NCBI GenBank assembly: GCA_035527835.1
Contig: DATKZS010000144.1
Location: 1 to 20,396 of the forward strand
DNA length: 20,396 nucleotides
Reading direction: 5' to 3'
Source of the DNA: DATKZS01 sp035527835 [NCBI: bacterium]
Lineage (GTDB): Bacteria; RBG-13-61-14
This document shows, in pieces, positions 6,233 to 14,533 of this stretch (position 1 is its first letter; every line of letters starts with the position of its first letter). The notes below the pieces were generated by a model that saw nothing but the letters and a program-made list of their open reading frames with translations, made no database searches and had not been told where the DNA came from. A program made the translations under genes and the position numbers.

Positions 6233-7102
6233 GTGACCATGAGAAAAATGAGACTGCTGTTTTTGCTGCTGGCCGCTTTCCCACTCGCGCTCCTGGCCAA
6301 GGGGGAGGCGGATGATTGGCAGGCCGCCGAGGAAAAGGGAGACGTCGCGGCGTATGACGAGTACCTGAAGGACTATCCGGACGGCGCCCACGCGGCACGG
6401 GCCAGGCAAGCGGCCGCGCAAAAGAGCGCGGGCGAGCTCAGCCGGGCCGCGGGCTCGTGCGCGGCGGTGTTTCCGCGGGCGGTGTATTACGCGGTGGGCG
6501 TCACCGATCAGCCCACGGTGAGCCACTCGTCCCTCGCCTCCGACCTGGCCTCCGCCTCCGCCTGCACCTTCTCCAACTCCATTGACCCGGAAGCCACCCC
6601 GCGCAACGCCGATGGCCTGCTGTTCGCCCGCTCCCGGCTCGAGCTGGTCCCGGAAACCTCCTTCCCGCCCCGCGGCATCATTGACCTCGACTGGATCCTC
6701 TTCGACCTCGAAGACGCCGCCGTCGGGTACACCTTCAAGAAACTCGTGCGCTGCAACGACCAGAGCGCCTGGGTGGACACCTCGCCCAAGGCCGCCTACG
6801 AGTGCTCGAAGCCGTACCGCGCCATCCAAATGCGCATGGCCGAGGGCATGGCCAGCCAGGCCCAGACCGATTTCGAGCGCATCTCGCGGGTGGACGACCC
6901 GGACTACCGCATGAGCTTCTGGAAGAAATACCAGAAGCTGGCCAAGGGCGAGGCCATGGGCGAGGTGGCCGTGGCTTATAAGCTGCACCAGCGCGCAATG
7001 GCGGTTAAGCCGCGCGAGCAAGACCCCAGGATCGCCGAGGAAATCGAGAACGCCGCCATCAAGCTGGGAGGCGGCAAGCCCACCGGCGGCCGGCCCTTTT
7101 AA
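6233..7102 (+). CDS. Exported protein of unknown function
   Basis: 289 residues from GTG 6233 (AAGGA 5 bp upstream); ATG 6239 two codons later is equally sensible. A clear signal peptide (MRKMRLLFLLLAAFPLALLA) predicts export to the periplasm, with signal peptidase cleavage after LLA. Directly after it comes WQAAEEKGDVAAYDEYLKDYPDGAHAARAR, the helical repeat (W-A...Y..YL..YP.G.HA..AR) found as a TPR-like or Sel1-like module in many bacterial envelope proteins. The middle (about 80-190) has four Cys and several aromatic residues (SAWVDTSPKAAYECSKPY) and the C-terminus is helical and charged, ending in a Gly/Pro-rich tail. I do not recognise the central domain. It is transcribed away from the synthetase and may be followed by addB, 93 bp downstream. 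Confidence 0.8.
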   Translation: MTMRKMRLLFLLLAAFPLALLAKGEADDWQAAEEKGDVAAYDEYLKDYPDGAHAARARQAAAQKSAGELSRAAGSCAAVFPRAVYYAVGVTDQPTVSHSSLASDLASASACTFSNSIDPEATPRNADGLLFARSRLELVPETSFPPRGIIDLDWILFDLEDAAVGYTFKKLVRCNDQSAWVDTSPKAAYECSKPYRAIQMRMAEGMASQAQTDFERISRVDDPDYRMSFWKKYQKLAKGEAMGEVAVAYKLHQRAMAVKPREQDPRIAEEIENAAIKLGGGKPTGGRPF

Positions 7103-7124
7103 AGCAGGGACCGCGCGCTCCCAT

Positions 7125-7137
7125 GTCAACTGTTGAC
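7125..7137. repeat. Small inverted repeat upstream of addB
   Basis: GTCAACTGTTGAC: 5-bp arms around CTG, 58 bp before the addB start. It could be an operator or a chance palindrome. The word GTTGACC recurs at 7175-7181. No convincing -10 follows at the right spacing. Confidence 0.25.
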
Positions 7138-7195
7138 CGGCCCCCATGCTATGCTCAATGCTCAAATGGCTCGTGTTGACCATAGCAGAGGCCCG

Positions 7196-10100
7196 ATGAG
7201 CGGCCATTCCATCATCGCTTCCCCCTCCTGGGCCGCGCTGGAAGCCGCGCTCTTCACCGCGATCCGGACGGAAAAAGGCGCTGACCCGCTTCAGCCGGCC
7301 GTGGTCATGGTCGGCTCGCACCTCGTAGGCCGCTACCTCACCCGCAAGCTGGCACGCCAATTCGACGGGCTGATGAACGTCCGCTTCATCACCATGCGCC
7401 AGATGGCGGAGGCCCTGGGCCAATCCGGCCTCGATCGGGAGGGAAGCCGGAGGCGGCTGCCGGCGATTGCAGAGGACGCGCTGCTCGAACACGTCCTGGA
7501 ATCGCAGAAATTTTCTTACCTCGGCGCGCTCGCGGAATTCGCCGGCTTCCGGTCCGCCCTCATGTCCACCCTTCGCGACCTCCGCGATGCCGGCCTGGTC
7601 GGCGAATTGGACCGCCTTGAAAAAAAGCCGGCCGGACTGTCACCCAAGATGCGCGACCTGGCGTCCGCGGCGTCCTCGTTCTTCGGGAGTTATCGCGGCA
7701 AATTCCATGACGGCGCGGAGCTGTTCGAGTCGGCCGCGGCCAATGCCGATATTTTTCCCGCCCGTTTCCGGACCGGGCGCCTGTTCATCTACGGGCTTTA
7801 CGATCTCACCGCGGTCCAGGCCCGGATGATCGCCGCCATTGCCCGCGTGGCCGCGCTCAGCGTCATGGTCCCCCATGGCAAGGCGCGCGCGTATGAGTAC
7901 GCGCGGCAGGGGCTGGACTGGTTCGCGGCGGCCCTCGGCGTCAGGCCGGAGCCTTTAGAGAGCGTTCCAGAGGGCCGGGGCGGCCTGGCCCGCGTGAAAG
8001 GGGCGCTGGCAGGGGCAAGGGCTGCGGAGTCCCGTCCGGAGGAGGAAACAGGGACGGACGGCGGCTCGGTGGAAATCATCGCCGCGCCCGGCCAGGCGCG
8101 CGAGGTCGAGGAGATCGCGGGGACCATGCTGAAATACGCGGAGCAGGGCATGGCGTTTTGCGAGATGGCGGTGCTGCTCCGCGACGAGGCCGCGTACCTG
8201 CCGCTGATCGGGGAGGTCTTGGGCCGCTCGCGCATCCCGTATTACCTGGCCTCCGGCCCTCTGAAAAACTCGGTATTGGAAAATTGCGTTTCCCGCTTGC
8301 TCGCGCTGATCCCGGTCCCCGGCGCCCGTGAATTCTTCCGGCCGGAGGTCATGGCATTTCTTTCGTGCGGCGCGCTGCGCTTTCCCGGCGATGACGAGTG
8401 GGCGGCGGACCGCTGGCGCGATTACTCGATCGAGGCCGGCATCGTCTTGGGCCGGGAAGAGTGGGACGGCAGGCTGAAGAAGCTGGCCGGCTCGGCAAAA
8501 AAAGAAGAGGAACGCGCGCGCATCGGGGAGCTCCGGGATTTCATGGCGCGGCTCACGGAGCGGCTCTCCGGGTTCCCGCTCGCGGGCGGGTTCGGGGAGA
8601 CCGCAGGATATTTCGCGGCGCTGCTCCGGGAGCTTCTGCGGGACGACGCGCAGGAGCAGATCAAGGACGAGCTGGATGCTTTTCCTGACGAGGCGGCCGC
8701 GCTCGATGGGCTCGGCGTCAAGTGCACCATGGAGCGGTTCCGGCTGGTGGTGGAGCGATGGGTCCCGTCGCTCGATCCTGCCTCGGGCGGCTCGCGGGAG
8801 CGGTTCCAGGAAGGCGCGGCCACGGTCGGGAACATCATGGCCCTGCGCGGCGCGCGCTTTGCGGCGGTGTTCGTTCCGGGACTGATGGGCCGTTCGTTCC
8901 CGGGACCGGTCAGGGAGGACCCGATACTTCTGGACGGCGAGCGCGGGGAGCTCGAAGAGATGCTTCACCAGCCCGGCGCGCTCCCGCGAAAGGGACGGCG
9001 GCCGGCGGAGGACCGGCTGCTCTTCGCGCTGCTTACGCAGGCCGCGGAGCAGCGCCTGGTGCTGACCTATGCGCGGACCGATGAGCAGGGACTAAAGGAG
9101 CGGCTGCCGAGCCCGCTCCTGCTGGAGGCGGCGTCGGCGGCCCAGGGCCGGCCGGTGAATTATTCCCGGATGGCGGGCAAAGAGGGCGGTGTTCGGCGCG
9201 TGCCGCTGTCCTGGACTCGCTCCGCGTCGCGCGATCCGCGGGTCCTGGAAGGGCGGCCGGCGCTGGACGCGGAGGAGCATCTGCTCCGGGAGTCCGCCCG
9301 CGCGGGCATGGTCCTGCCGGCGGGGGCCGGGGAAATACATCCCTTTATCGAGCGGGGCCTCAAGTCGGCCGCCCAGAGAAAGAAGCCGTTCTCGGGCCCG
9401 TGCCTGGGCCGGCTCAGCGGCCAGAAGGCAATCTCCGGGCTCAAGCGGTTCGCGCAGGAAAATGTTTTTTCCGCGGGCCAGCTCGAGGACTACGCCAAGT
9501 GCCCGTTCCGTTATTTCTGCGGCCGCATCATGCGGGTGGAGGCGCCGGAGAAGCCCGAGGACGAGGGGTTCGACGCGGCCGCGCGCGGCGGGCTGGTCCA
9601 TGACATTCTCCGCCGCTTCATGGAAAAGGCGGAAGACCAAAAGTTCTGGCCCCTCCGGCCGCGGGAGAGGGCCGAGCTGCTCGCGCTGATGGAAAAGGTT
9701 TTTCAGGAGGCGTGCGGCGAGTGGGAGCGCGGGAACGCGGCCGCGGGCTCGCGCCAGTGGCAGCTCGACCGGGAAAGCCTCGCCCGCGAGCTGCCCGCCA
9801 TGCTCGAGTCGCTGGTGGAGGCGGAGCGGGAAGGCTTCAAGCCGGTCGAGTTCGAGCTGGCCTTCGGCCTGGGCGTGAAGAGGTCGCGGGGCAAGAGGTA
9901 CAACCATCCCGAGCCAGTGGCGCTCGCTCTGCCGCGCGGCGATTCCATCCTGTTGTGCGGGGTGATTGACCGGCTCGACGAATGCGCGGGCGGGCACAGA
10001 GCGGTGCGCGCGCTCGATTACAAGACCGGAAAATTCCCGTTCAAGAAGGATGATGAGCTGCGGTCGGGGACGGCGCTGCAGGGCGGGCTGTATTTGATCG

Positions 10101-10426
10101 CGGCCCAGGACATCACGGGCATCGAGGTTGACGCTTTCTGCGACTCGGGCTACGTGCACGTGCTGGGCGATAGCGCGTGCAAGCAGAGGCTGTGTCAGGG
10201 CGGCGGCGAGTACCTGGACCGGGTGCGGGGCGCGGTCAAGACGATCGTGGAGGGCATGCGCGCGGGCATTTTCTGCCCGTTGCCGGCCGAGGCATCGAGC
10301 GGGATATGCAAGGACTATTGCGAATACGCGGAGCTGTGCGGGGCCGGCAGGGCGTCGCTGGCGGACCGGCTCGATGAAGGCGATCCGGCCAAAAAGGTTC
10401 GCGGGAAGCTGGACGAATTCAAGTGA
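7196..10426 (+). CDS. addB: AddB-like subunit of AddAB recombination nuclease
   Basis: 1076 residues from ATG 7196 (AGAGG 4 bp upstream); a frame from 7133 adds 21 residues that lack family character. AddB pairs with AddA to process double-strand breaks for RecA-dependent repair. The N-terminal part is the helicase-like but inactive fold of the family (VVMVGSHLVGRYLTRKLA, NVRFITMRQMAEALG; no Walker A). The C-terminus is a PD-(D/E)XK nuclease: GVIDRLD with Asp925, then LDYKTG with Asp941 and Lys943. Iron-sulfur ligands are likely Cys769 (YAKCPFRYFC) and the cluster Cys1038, Cys1042, Cys1048 (CKDYCEYAELC); the CX3C spacing differs by one residue from the CX2C of Bacillus subtilis AddB. Its stop overlaps the addA start as GTGA, a strong sign of a coupled operon. 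Confidence 0.88.
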   Translation: MSGHSIIASPSWAALEAALFTAIRTEKGADPLQPAVVMVGSHLVGRYLTRKLARQFDGLMNVRFITMRQMAEALGQSGLDREGSRRRLPAIAEDALLEHVLESQKFSYLGALAEFAGFRSALMSTLRDLRDAGLVGELDRLEKKPAGLSPKMRDLASAASSFFGSYRGKFHDGAELFESAAANADIFPARFRTGRLFIYGLYDLTAVQARMIAAIARVAALSVMVPHGKARAYEYARQGLDWFAAALGVRPEPLESVPEGRGGLARVKGALAGARAAESRPEEETGTDGGSVEIIAAPGQAREVEEIAGTMLKYAEQGMAFCEMAVLLRDEAAYLPLIGEVLGRSRIPYYLASGPLKNSVLENCVSRLLALIPVPGAREFFRPEVMAFLSCGALRFPGDDEWAADRWRDYSIEAGIVLGREEWDGRLKKLAGSAKKEEERARIGELRDFMARLTERLSGFPLAGGFGETAGYFAALLRELLRDDAQEQIKDELDAFPDEAAALDGLGVKCTMERFRLVVERWVPSLDPASGGSRERFQEGAATVGNIMALRGARFAAVFVPGLMGRSFPGPVREDPILLDGERGELEEMLHQPGALPRKGRRPAEDRLLFALLTQAAEQRLVLTYARTDEQGLKERLPSPLLLEAASAAQGRPVNYSRMAGKEGGVRRVPLSWTRSASRDPRVLEGRPALDAEEHLLRESARAGMVLPAGAGEIHPFIERGLKSAAQRKKPFSGPCLGRLSGQKAISGLKRFAQENVFSAGQLEDYAKCPFRYFCGRIMRVEAPEKPEDEGFDAAARGGLVHDILRRFMEKAEDQKFWPLRPRERAELLALMEKVFQEACGEWERGNAAAGSRQWQLDRESLARELPAMLESLVEAEREGFKPVEFELAFGLGVKRSRGKRYNHPEPVALALPRGDSILLCGVIDRLDECAGGHRAVRALDYKTGKFPFKKDDELRSGTALQGGLYLIAAQDITGIEVDAFCDSGYVHVLGDSACKQRLCQGGGEYLDRVRGAVKTIVEGMRAGIFCPLPAEASSGICKDYCEYAELCGAGRASLADRLDEGDPAKKVRGKLDEFK

Positions 10427-13400
10427 GCGCCGGGAAAGAAATGGCTGAACCACTCATAGACGCGGGCGCGCGGAAGCGGATCCGGGAGGACATCCGGACC
10501 GGGATGGCGGTGGAGGCCGCGGCGGGGACGGGCAAGACCTGGGAGATGGTCGAGCGCATCCTGAGCCTGGTGCGCTCCGGGGTGCCGCTCCGCCGGATCG
10601 CGGCCATCACGTTCACCGAGAAGGCGGCGGCCGAGCTGGAGCTTCGGGTCCGGGAGGAGCTGGAGCGCGCGTTTAAAGATGAGCGGGACGCCATTATGAA
10701 TGGTGGGGCCGACACTCCTGTCGGCCGGAATAAAGGGGACAAGAGTGTCGCCTCCACCAAGCATGACGCCGAGAGGTTCGCGGCGGCGCTCGCGGAGCTG
10801 GACACCGCGCAGATCAGCACCATTCACGCGTTCGCGCTGTCGCTGCTCAAGGAGCGCCCGGTGGAGGCCGGGGTTGACCCGGAAGCCCGGATCATGGACG
10901 AGGTCCAGGACGCGCTCTGGTTCAACGATGCCTGGGTGCGATGGATCGAGGGCCTGGGCCCCGAGGACTTCGCCGTGGTGTCGCGCGCGCTGCGCCTGGG
11001 ACTTTCCCGCGATCACCTGGAGGCGGCCGCCCGCGACCTCGCCAAAAACCGCGATGTCGCGGAGATATTAAGAGAGCAGTTGGAAAAGGGGAAGCGCATC
11101 ACGCCGGATCAACTGGTGAAAGAGCTGGAAGACCTTGCCGCCAAGGCCGAAAAACTATTAAACGAGTGCGAGAAAGAAATTCTTAACCGCGACGACAACG
11201 GCTTTTGCGCGTCCCGGGATTGGCACGCCTGCATCAGCGGATTGGCCAAGGAGCCTGAAGAATGGCCGTTGTTCGAGCGCGTCCTCCGGATTGGCGATAA
11301 GGAAATTTCAGTCGCGAAGGGGAGCAAAAAGAACTGGAAATCGGAAAAATTCAATGAAGAGCGCAAGGCGCGGCTATGGGAAGCGCGGGCGGATCTGGAG
11401 GCGCTTCAGGCCAAGGCGCGCGCTCTGATCATGGATGATGTTCTGCTCCTCCTCTCCCGCTTCGTCGGCGAAGACTGGAGCAAGCGGCGCTCCGCCGGCC
11501 TCATCAATTTCCAGGACGTGCTGATCCTGGCGCGCGACCTGCTCACGCACCCGGCGGCGCGGGAATACTATCAGCGGCGCTGGTCGCACCTGTTGGTGGA
11601 CGAGTTCCAGGACACGGACCCGCTGCAGGTCGAGATCATTGACCTGCTCTTCGGGGACAACCCCAAGGGCCTCTTCCTGGTCGGAGACCCCAAGCAGTCC
11701 ATCTACCGCTTCCGCCGCGCCGACATCTCCATCTACAGGAAAAGAGTGGGCGAGCTCGGCCGTGCGCTCGCCCGCGAGAGCGAGGTGCTGAAGACCAACT
11801 TCCGCAGCGTGCCCGGGATCGTCGAGTGGGTGAACCGCGTGTTCGAGAAGATCATCGTCGAGCGCGGTCCGTACCAGGCCGCGTACTCGGACATGGCCGC
11901 GCACAGGAAGGATGAGCCCGGCCTGCCGCCGCCCGTGTCCGTGCTCCAGCCGGCTGACGAGGAAATCTTCTCGGCCCGCGTCCCGGCGCAGCGGGCCATC
12001 GAGGCCAACCATATCGCGGCGCTGATCGAACGACTGGCCGCGCCCGGCGCCTACCAGGTCTATGACAAGAACGAGAAGGCCATGGTCCCGCTCTCCTACC
12101 GCCACGTCGCCGTGCTTTACTTCACGCGGCCGGGCGAGCCGGACCAGTGGCTCGCGCCCTTCCAGGACCGCGGCATTCCCTTTGTCACCGACCTCGGCCA
12201 GTCCTTTTTCATGCGCGACGAGGTGGCCGCGGTCCATCTCGCGCTCCGCGCCATCGAGGACCCGTCCGATTCGCTCGCCCTGTTCGGCGCGCTGCGCGGA
12301 CCGCTCTTCGGCTTTGACGACGAGGAGCTGTTCCTGTTCAAGCAAGCCGGCGGGGCCATGGACTACCGCGCCGGCGCGGGCGGGATCAATGAAAAGATCG
12401 AGGCCGCGTTCGGGCATTTCCGGGCCTGGCACCGGGAGCGGAACCTCATGCCCATCGCGCAGACCATCGGCCGGGTGCTCTCCATCACCGGCGCCAGGCT
12501 CGGCGCGCTGGTGTCGAGAAAGGACGATATGGGCGTGATGAACCTCGACCGGCTCCTCGGTCACGCGCGCGCGTACCAGGAGCTGCCCGGAGCGGACTTT
12601 TCCGGGTTCGTCGCCAGGCTCTCCGCGATCGCGGAGCTGGAAGCGGAGGCGCGCGAGCCGATCACGCTGGACCCGGACGATGACTTCGTGCGCTTCTCCA
12701 CGGTGCATTCGGCCAAGGGCCTGGAGTTCCCGGTGGTGATCGTGGCCAACATGAATACCAGGGCCGAGCGCAAGGCGGGCAAGGTCCTGGTGGACCGGCT
12801 CGATAAAAAACGCGCGGCGGTCAAGGCGGGGGCCTTCCGCAGCGGCGGCTATGACGAAATGGCGGCGGAAGAGGAGGAGCACGAGTTCGAGCAGGCCAAG
12901 CGCCTCTTCTACGTGGCCGCCACCCGCGCGCGCGACGCCCTCATCCTCTCCGTGTTCCCGCCACTCAAGCCCGACACCATAAAAGAGACGGAAGCCGGCG
13001 ATAAAGATAAAAAGAAAAAATCCCGTTTTATTGATCTGCTCCCGGATCAGCTAAAGTCGTGGGCGCCGGAGTTCTTTGGGAAAGAAGCGGAAGGCGTCTT
13101 CTTCTGGGATCCGGCCAGCCTCGCGCTCCAGCCGCCCGGGACGGCGCGGGAAAAATCTCGCGGCCCGGAGAAAGGCGTAGTGGGCCTCGAAGAGTTCATC
13201 GCCAGCCGCGAGCGCGTGCTCGATCGCGCCGCTCAAGGCATCGAGATCAGAACAGCCACCGGCCAAAGAGAAGAGCCACGCGAAGTGGTCACGCCGGAAG
13301 GGGCTATAAAAGACCTTCCGGCCCCGGCCTCAGCGCCCGGCATGAGAATGGGCAGCCTGGTGCACGAGATCATGGAGCGCACCGACCTCGCTGCCTCCGC

Positions 13401-13818
13401 GCCCGACCGCGCGCTGATCAACTCCCTAACGGCGGCGGCAGGGCTACAGGGCCGCGAGGCAGAGGCCGAGCGCCTGGTCAAGAATTTATGGGCCAGCGCC
13501 CCGGTGCGCCGGGCCGCGGCCAGCGGGTTGTGGCAAAAAGAAATTCCCTACTGCGTCTGGATCGCCAACGTCTCCCATGAAGGCAAAATGGACCTCGCCT
13601 TCCGCGAGTCCGGCCGCGTGGTGGTAGTTGACTACAAGACCGACGATGTGTCCGCGGAAGATGCGTTGAGCAAAGTCGAGGAGTACAGACAACAGGGTGA
13701 GGAATACCGGCAAGCGGCGATGCGGGCAACAGGGGCCGGTGAGGTCGAGGTCTGGTTCGTGTTCGCCAGGCCGGGGGTGGCGGTGGCGCTGGAAGGTAGA
13801 GCAGGAGACAAGCAGTAA
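10423..13818 (+). CDS. addA: AddA-like UvrD-family helicase-nuclease
   Basis: 1131 residues from GTG 10423, which overlaps the addB stop; ATG 10441 is an alternative. It is the motor and nuclease subunit of AddAB: an ATP-driven 3'-5' superfamily 1 helicase that unwinds broken ends. Visible motifs: Walker A AAAGTGKT (32-39), motif Ia ITFTEKAAAELELRV (62-76), TIHAF (133-137), Walker B LLVDEFQDTD (390-399), GDPKQSIYRFRRAD (421-434), VHSAKGLEF (761-769) and LFYVAATRARD (828-838). The C-terminal PD-(D/E)XK nuclease has GSLVHEI with His981, MDLAF with Asp1057, and VVDYKTD with Asp1070 and Lys1072. Both subunits thus keep nuclease residues, as in canonical AddAB. Residues 94-112 are encoded by a hairpin-forming 57-bp element (see 10702-10758) located between motif Ia and TIHAF, where family members tolerate length variation. 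Confidence 0.92.
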   Translation: MSAGKEMAEPLIDAGARKRIREDIRTGMAVEAAAGTGKTWEMVERILSLVRSGVPLRRIAAITFTEKAAAELELRVREELERAFKDERDAIMNGGADTPVGRNKGDKSVASTKHDAERFAAALAELDTAQISTIHAFALSLLKERPVEAGVDPEARIMDEVQDALWFNDAWVRWIEGLGPEDFAVVSRALRLGLSRDHLEAAARDLAKNRDVAEILREQLEKGKRITPDQLVKELEDLAAKAEKLLNECEKEILNRDDNGFCASRDWHACISGLAKEPEEWPLFERVLRIGDKEISVAKGSKKNWKSEKFNEERKARLWEARADLEALQAKARALIMDDVLLLLSRFVGEDWSKRRSAGLINFQDVLILARDLLTHPAAREYYQRRWSHLLVDEFQDTDPLQVEIIDLLFGDNPKGLFLVGDPKQSIYRFRRADISIYRKRVGELGRALARESEVLKTNFRSVPGIVEWVNRVFEKIIVERGPYQAAYSDMAAHRKDEPGLPPPVSVLQPADEEIFSARVPAQRAIEANHIAALIERLAAPGAYQVYDKNEKAMVPLSYRHVAVLYFTRPGEPDQWLAPFQDRGIPFVTDLGQSFFMRDEVAAVHLALRAIEDPSDSLALFGALRGPLFGFDDEELFLFKQAGGAMDYRAGAGGINEKIEAAFGHFRAWHRERNLMPIAQTIGRVLSITGARLGALVSRKDDMGVMNLDRLLGHARAYQELPGADFSGFVARLSAIAELEAEAREPITLDPDDDFVRFSTVHSAKGLEFPVVIVANMNTRAERKAGKVLVDRLDKKRAAVKAGAFRSGGYDEMAAEEEEHEFEQAKRLFYVAATRARDALILSVFPPLKPDTIKETEAGDKDKKKKSRFIDLLPDQLKSWAPEFFGKEAEGVFFWDPASLALQPPGTAREKSRGPEKGVVGLEEFIASRERVLDRAAQGIEIRTATGQREEPREVVTPEGAIKDLPAPASAPGMRMGSLVHEIMERTDLAASAPDRALINSLTAAAGLQGREAEAERLVKNLWASAPVRRAAASGLWQKEIPYCVWIANVSHEGKMDLAFRESGRVVVVDYKTDDVSAEDALSKVEEYRQQGEEYRQAAMRATGAGEVEVWFVFARPGVAVALEGRAGDKQ
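10702..10758. repeat. In-frame REP-like paired hairpin inside addA
   Basis: Two 21-bp arms (10702-10722 and 10738-10758) are inverted copies of each other with 18 of 21 positions matching, separated by 15 bp. The left arm also starts its own hairpin, GGCCGACA-CTCC-TGTCGGCC (10707-10726). The total is 57 bp, exactly 19 codons, and it begins on a codon boundary, so the frame is kept and residues 94-112 (Gly/Asp/Lys/Ser-rich) are added. The plan resembles paired REP/BIME elements that are normally intergenic. Confidence 0.65.
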
Positions 13819-13860
13819 CCTGATTTCTCTTCAACCGTATTTCCTCATTCTCAGTGCATA

Positions 13861-14397
13861 TCAGTCGAAGCGAACCCATTCTCTCTTTTCATTTGAATAA
13901 CCATACAAATCAAACATGCTTTCCGGGTCACTGAAACTGAAAGAAAAATTTTCTCCATCGCTTGAATAAAATTTATGTGGACGCAATAGCCATGGCAATT
14001 TCGTGTCTTTGGAAATTAGCGCATCGAGGTCTGTTGGGTAATTACCGTGTTGTTTCTTATACGTATCTAAAGATGGGACAAGAGATTCGCAAAATTCTTT
14101 AGCATGCTGGACATCCTTAACAACAATGAATTTACCGACGGGAAAGGAGACCATTTGAATGACAACAGCCGATAATAAGGCAAAAGCTATCGTAGCTATC
14201 CAGCGAGCACGATGCCAGCGCATTCCTACTAACATGGCAATCAGACCTAATGCTAGAAATATAGCAGCCACCTCTAAACCGAGGCATATGGAGATAAGAA
14301 AGTGGCCGAAGCTTCCGCGGAGGACAAATGTAAAAATTATGGCGCCAATTATTCCCGCACCTGCTCCCAATAGAAGTATGGTTCTCTTTTCCATCAT
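13861..14397 (-). CDS. Membrane protein with periplasmic pseudopilin-like tail
   Basis: 178 residues from ATG 14397 (a second ATG follows directly). Three hydrophobic segments at about 6-25, 30-56 and 63-83 are followed by a soluble domain containing EFCESLVPSLDTYKKQHGNY, then PTDLDALI. This Y-K-x-x-x-G-x-YP-x-x-L pattern is the one seen after the helix of type II secretion pseudopilins and in small proteins that share that fold, but the N-terminal prepilin motif is absent, so it is not a pilin. The function is unknown. The gene is clearly more AT-rich than its neighbours and lies convergent to addA, 42 bp from its stop, suggesting later acquisition. A longer frame starting TTG 14445 runs into hairpin repeats and is unlikely. 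No good Shine-Dalgarno is visible. Confidence 0.72.
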   Translation of the reverse strand: MMEKRTILLLGAGAGIIGAIIFTFVLRGSFGHFLISICLGLEVAAIFLALGLIAMLVGMRWHRARWIATIAFALLSAVVIQMVSFPVGKFIVVKDVQHAKEFCESLVPSLDTYKKQHGNYPTDLDALISKDTKLPWLLRPHKFYSSDGENFSFSFSDPESMFDLYGYSNEKREWVRFD

Positions 14398-14412
14398 TAA
14401 TGATGAGATTGA

Positions 14413-14509
14413 GGCATGGCTTATGCCGCTCCTTGGGAGCTCCAAATGATCTGCGTACCGTCTTCCTGGGGTTTACACCCCAGGCTGGGGAATATCGCGC
14501 CTTTGGCGC
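14413..14509. repeat. Cluster of four small hairpins in intergenic DNA
   Basis: Four consecutive inverted repeats: 14413-14427 (GGCAT/ATGCC), 14428-14440 (GCTCC/GGAGC), 14465-14484 (CCTGGGG-TTTACA-CCCCAGG) and 14497-14509 (GCGCC-TTT-GGCGC). They fill the space between the ligase stop (14534) and the membrane protein start (14397). The CCTGGGGT..ACCCCAGG plus GCGCC..GGCGC combination resembles an interspersed repeat I associate with several environmental lineages (from memory). It may also end transcription of the ligase, though no T-tract follows any stem. Confidence 0.55.
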
Positions 14510-14533
14510 TGAACAAATAACAGAAAATAAATA

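Noticed and set aside
7081-7110. Intrinsic terminator after the exported protein gene (GGCCGGCC then TTTT)
   Set aside because: The GC palindrome lies mostly within the coding sequence, has no loop, and the T run is only four bases.
6182-7492. 436-codon minus-strand frame opposite the exported protein and start of addB
   Set aside because: It spans two real genes and the promoter region and has no recognisable domain.
9092-10453. 453-codon minus-strand frame within addB
   Set aside because: Antisense shadow; addB carries clear nuclease and Cys motifs on the other strand.
11374-12882. 502-codon minus-strand frame within addA
   Set aside because: Antisense shadow; addA has all helicase motifs here.
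7196-13818. AddAB pair as part of a new defence system
   Set aside because: Both proteins carry the standard AddA/AddB motifs and no extra defence-type genes are linked; a housekeeping repair role is the simplest reading.
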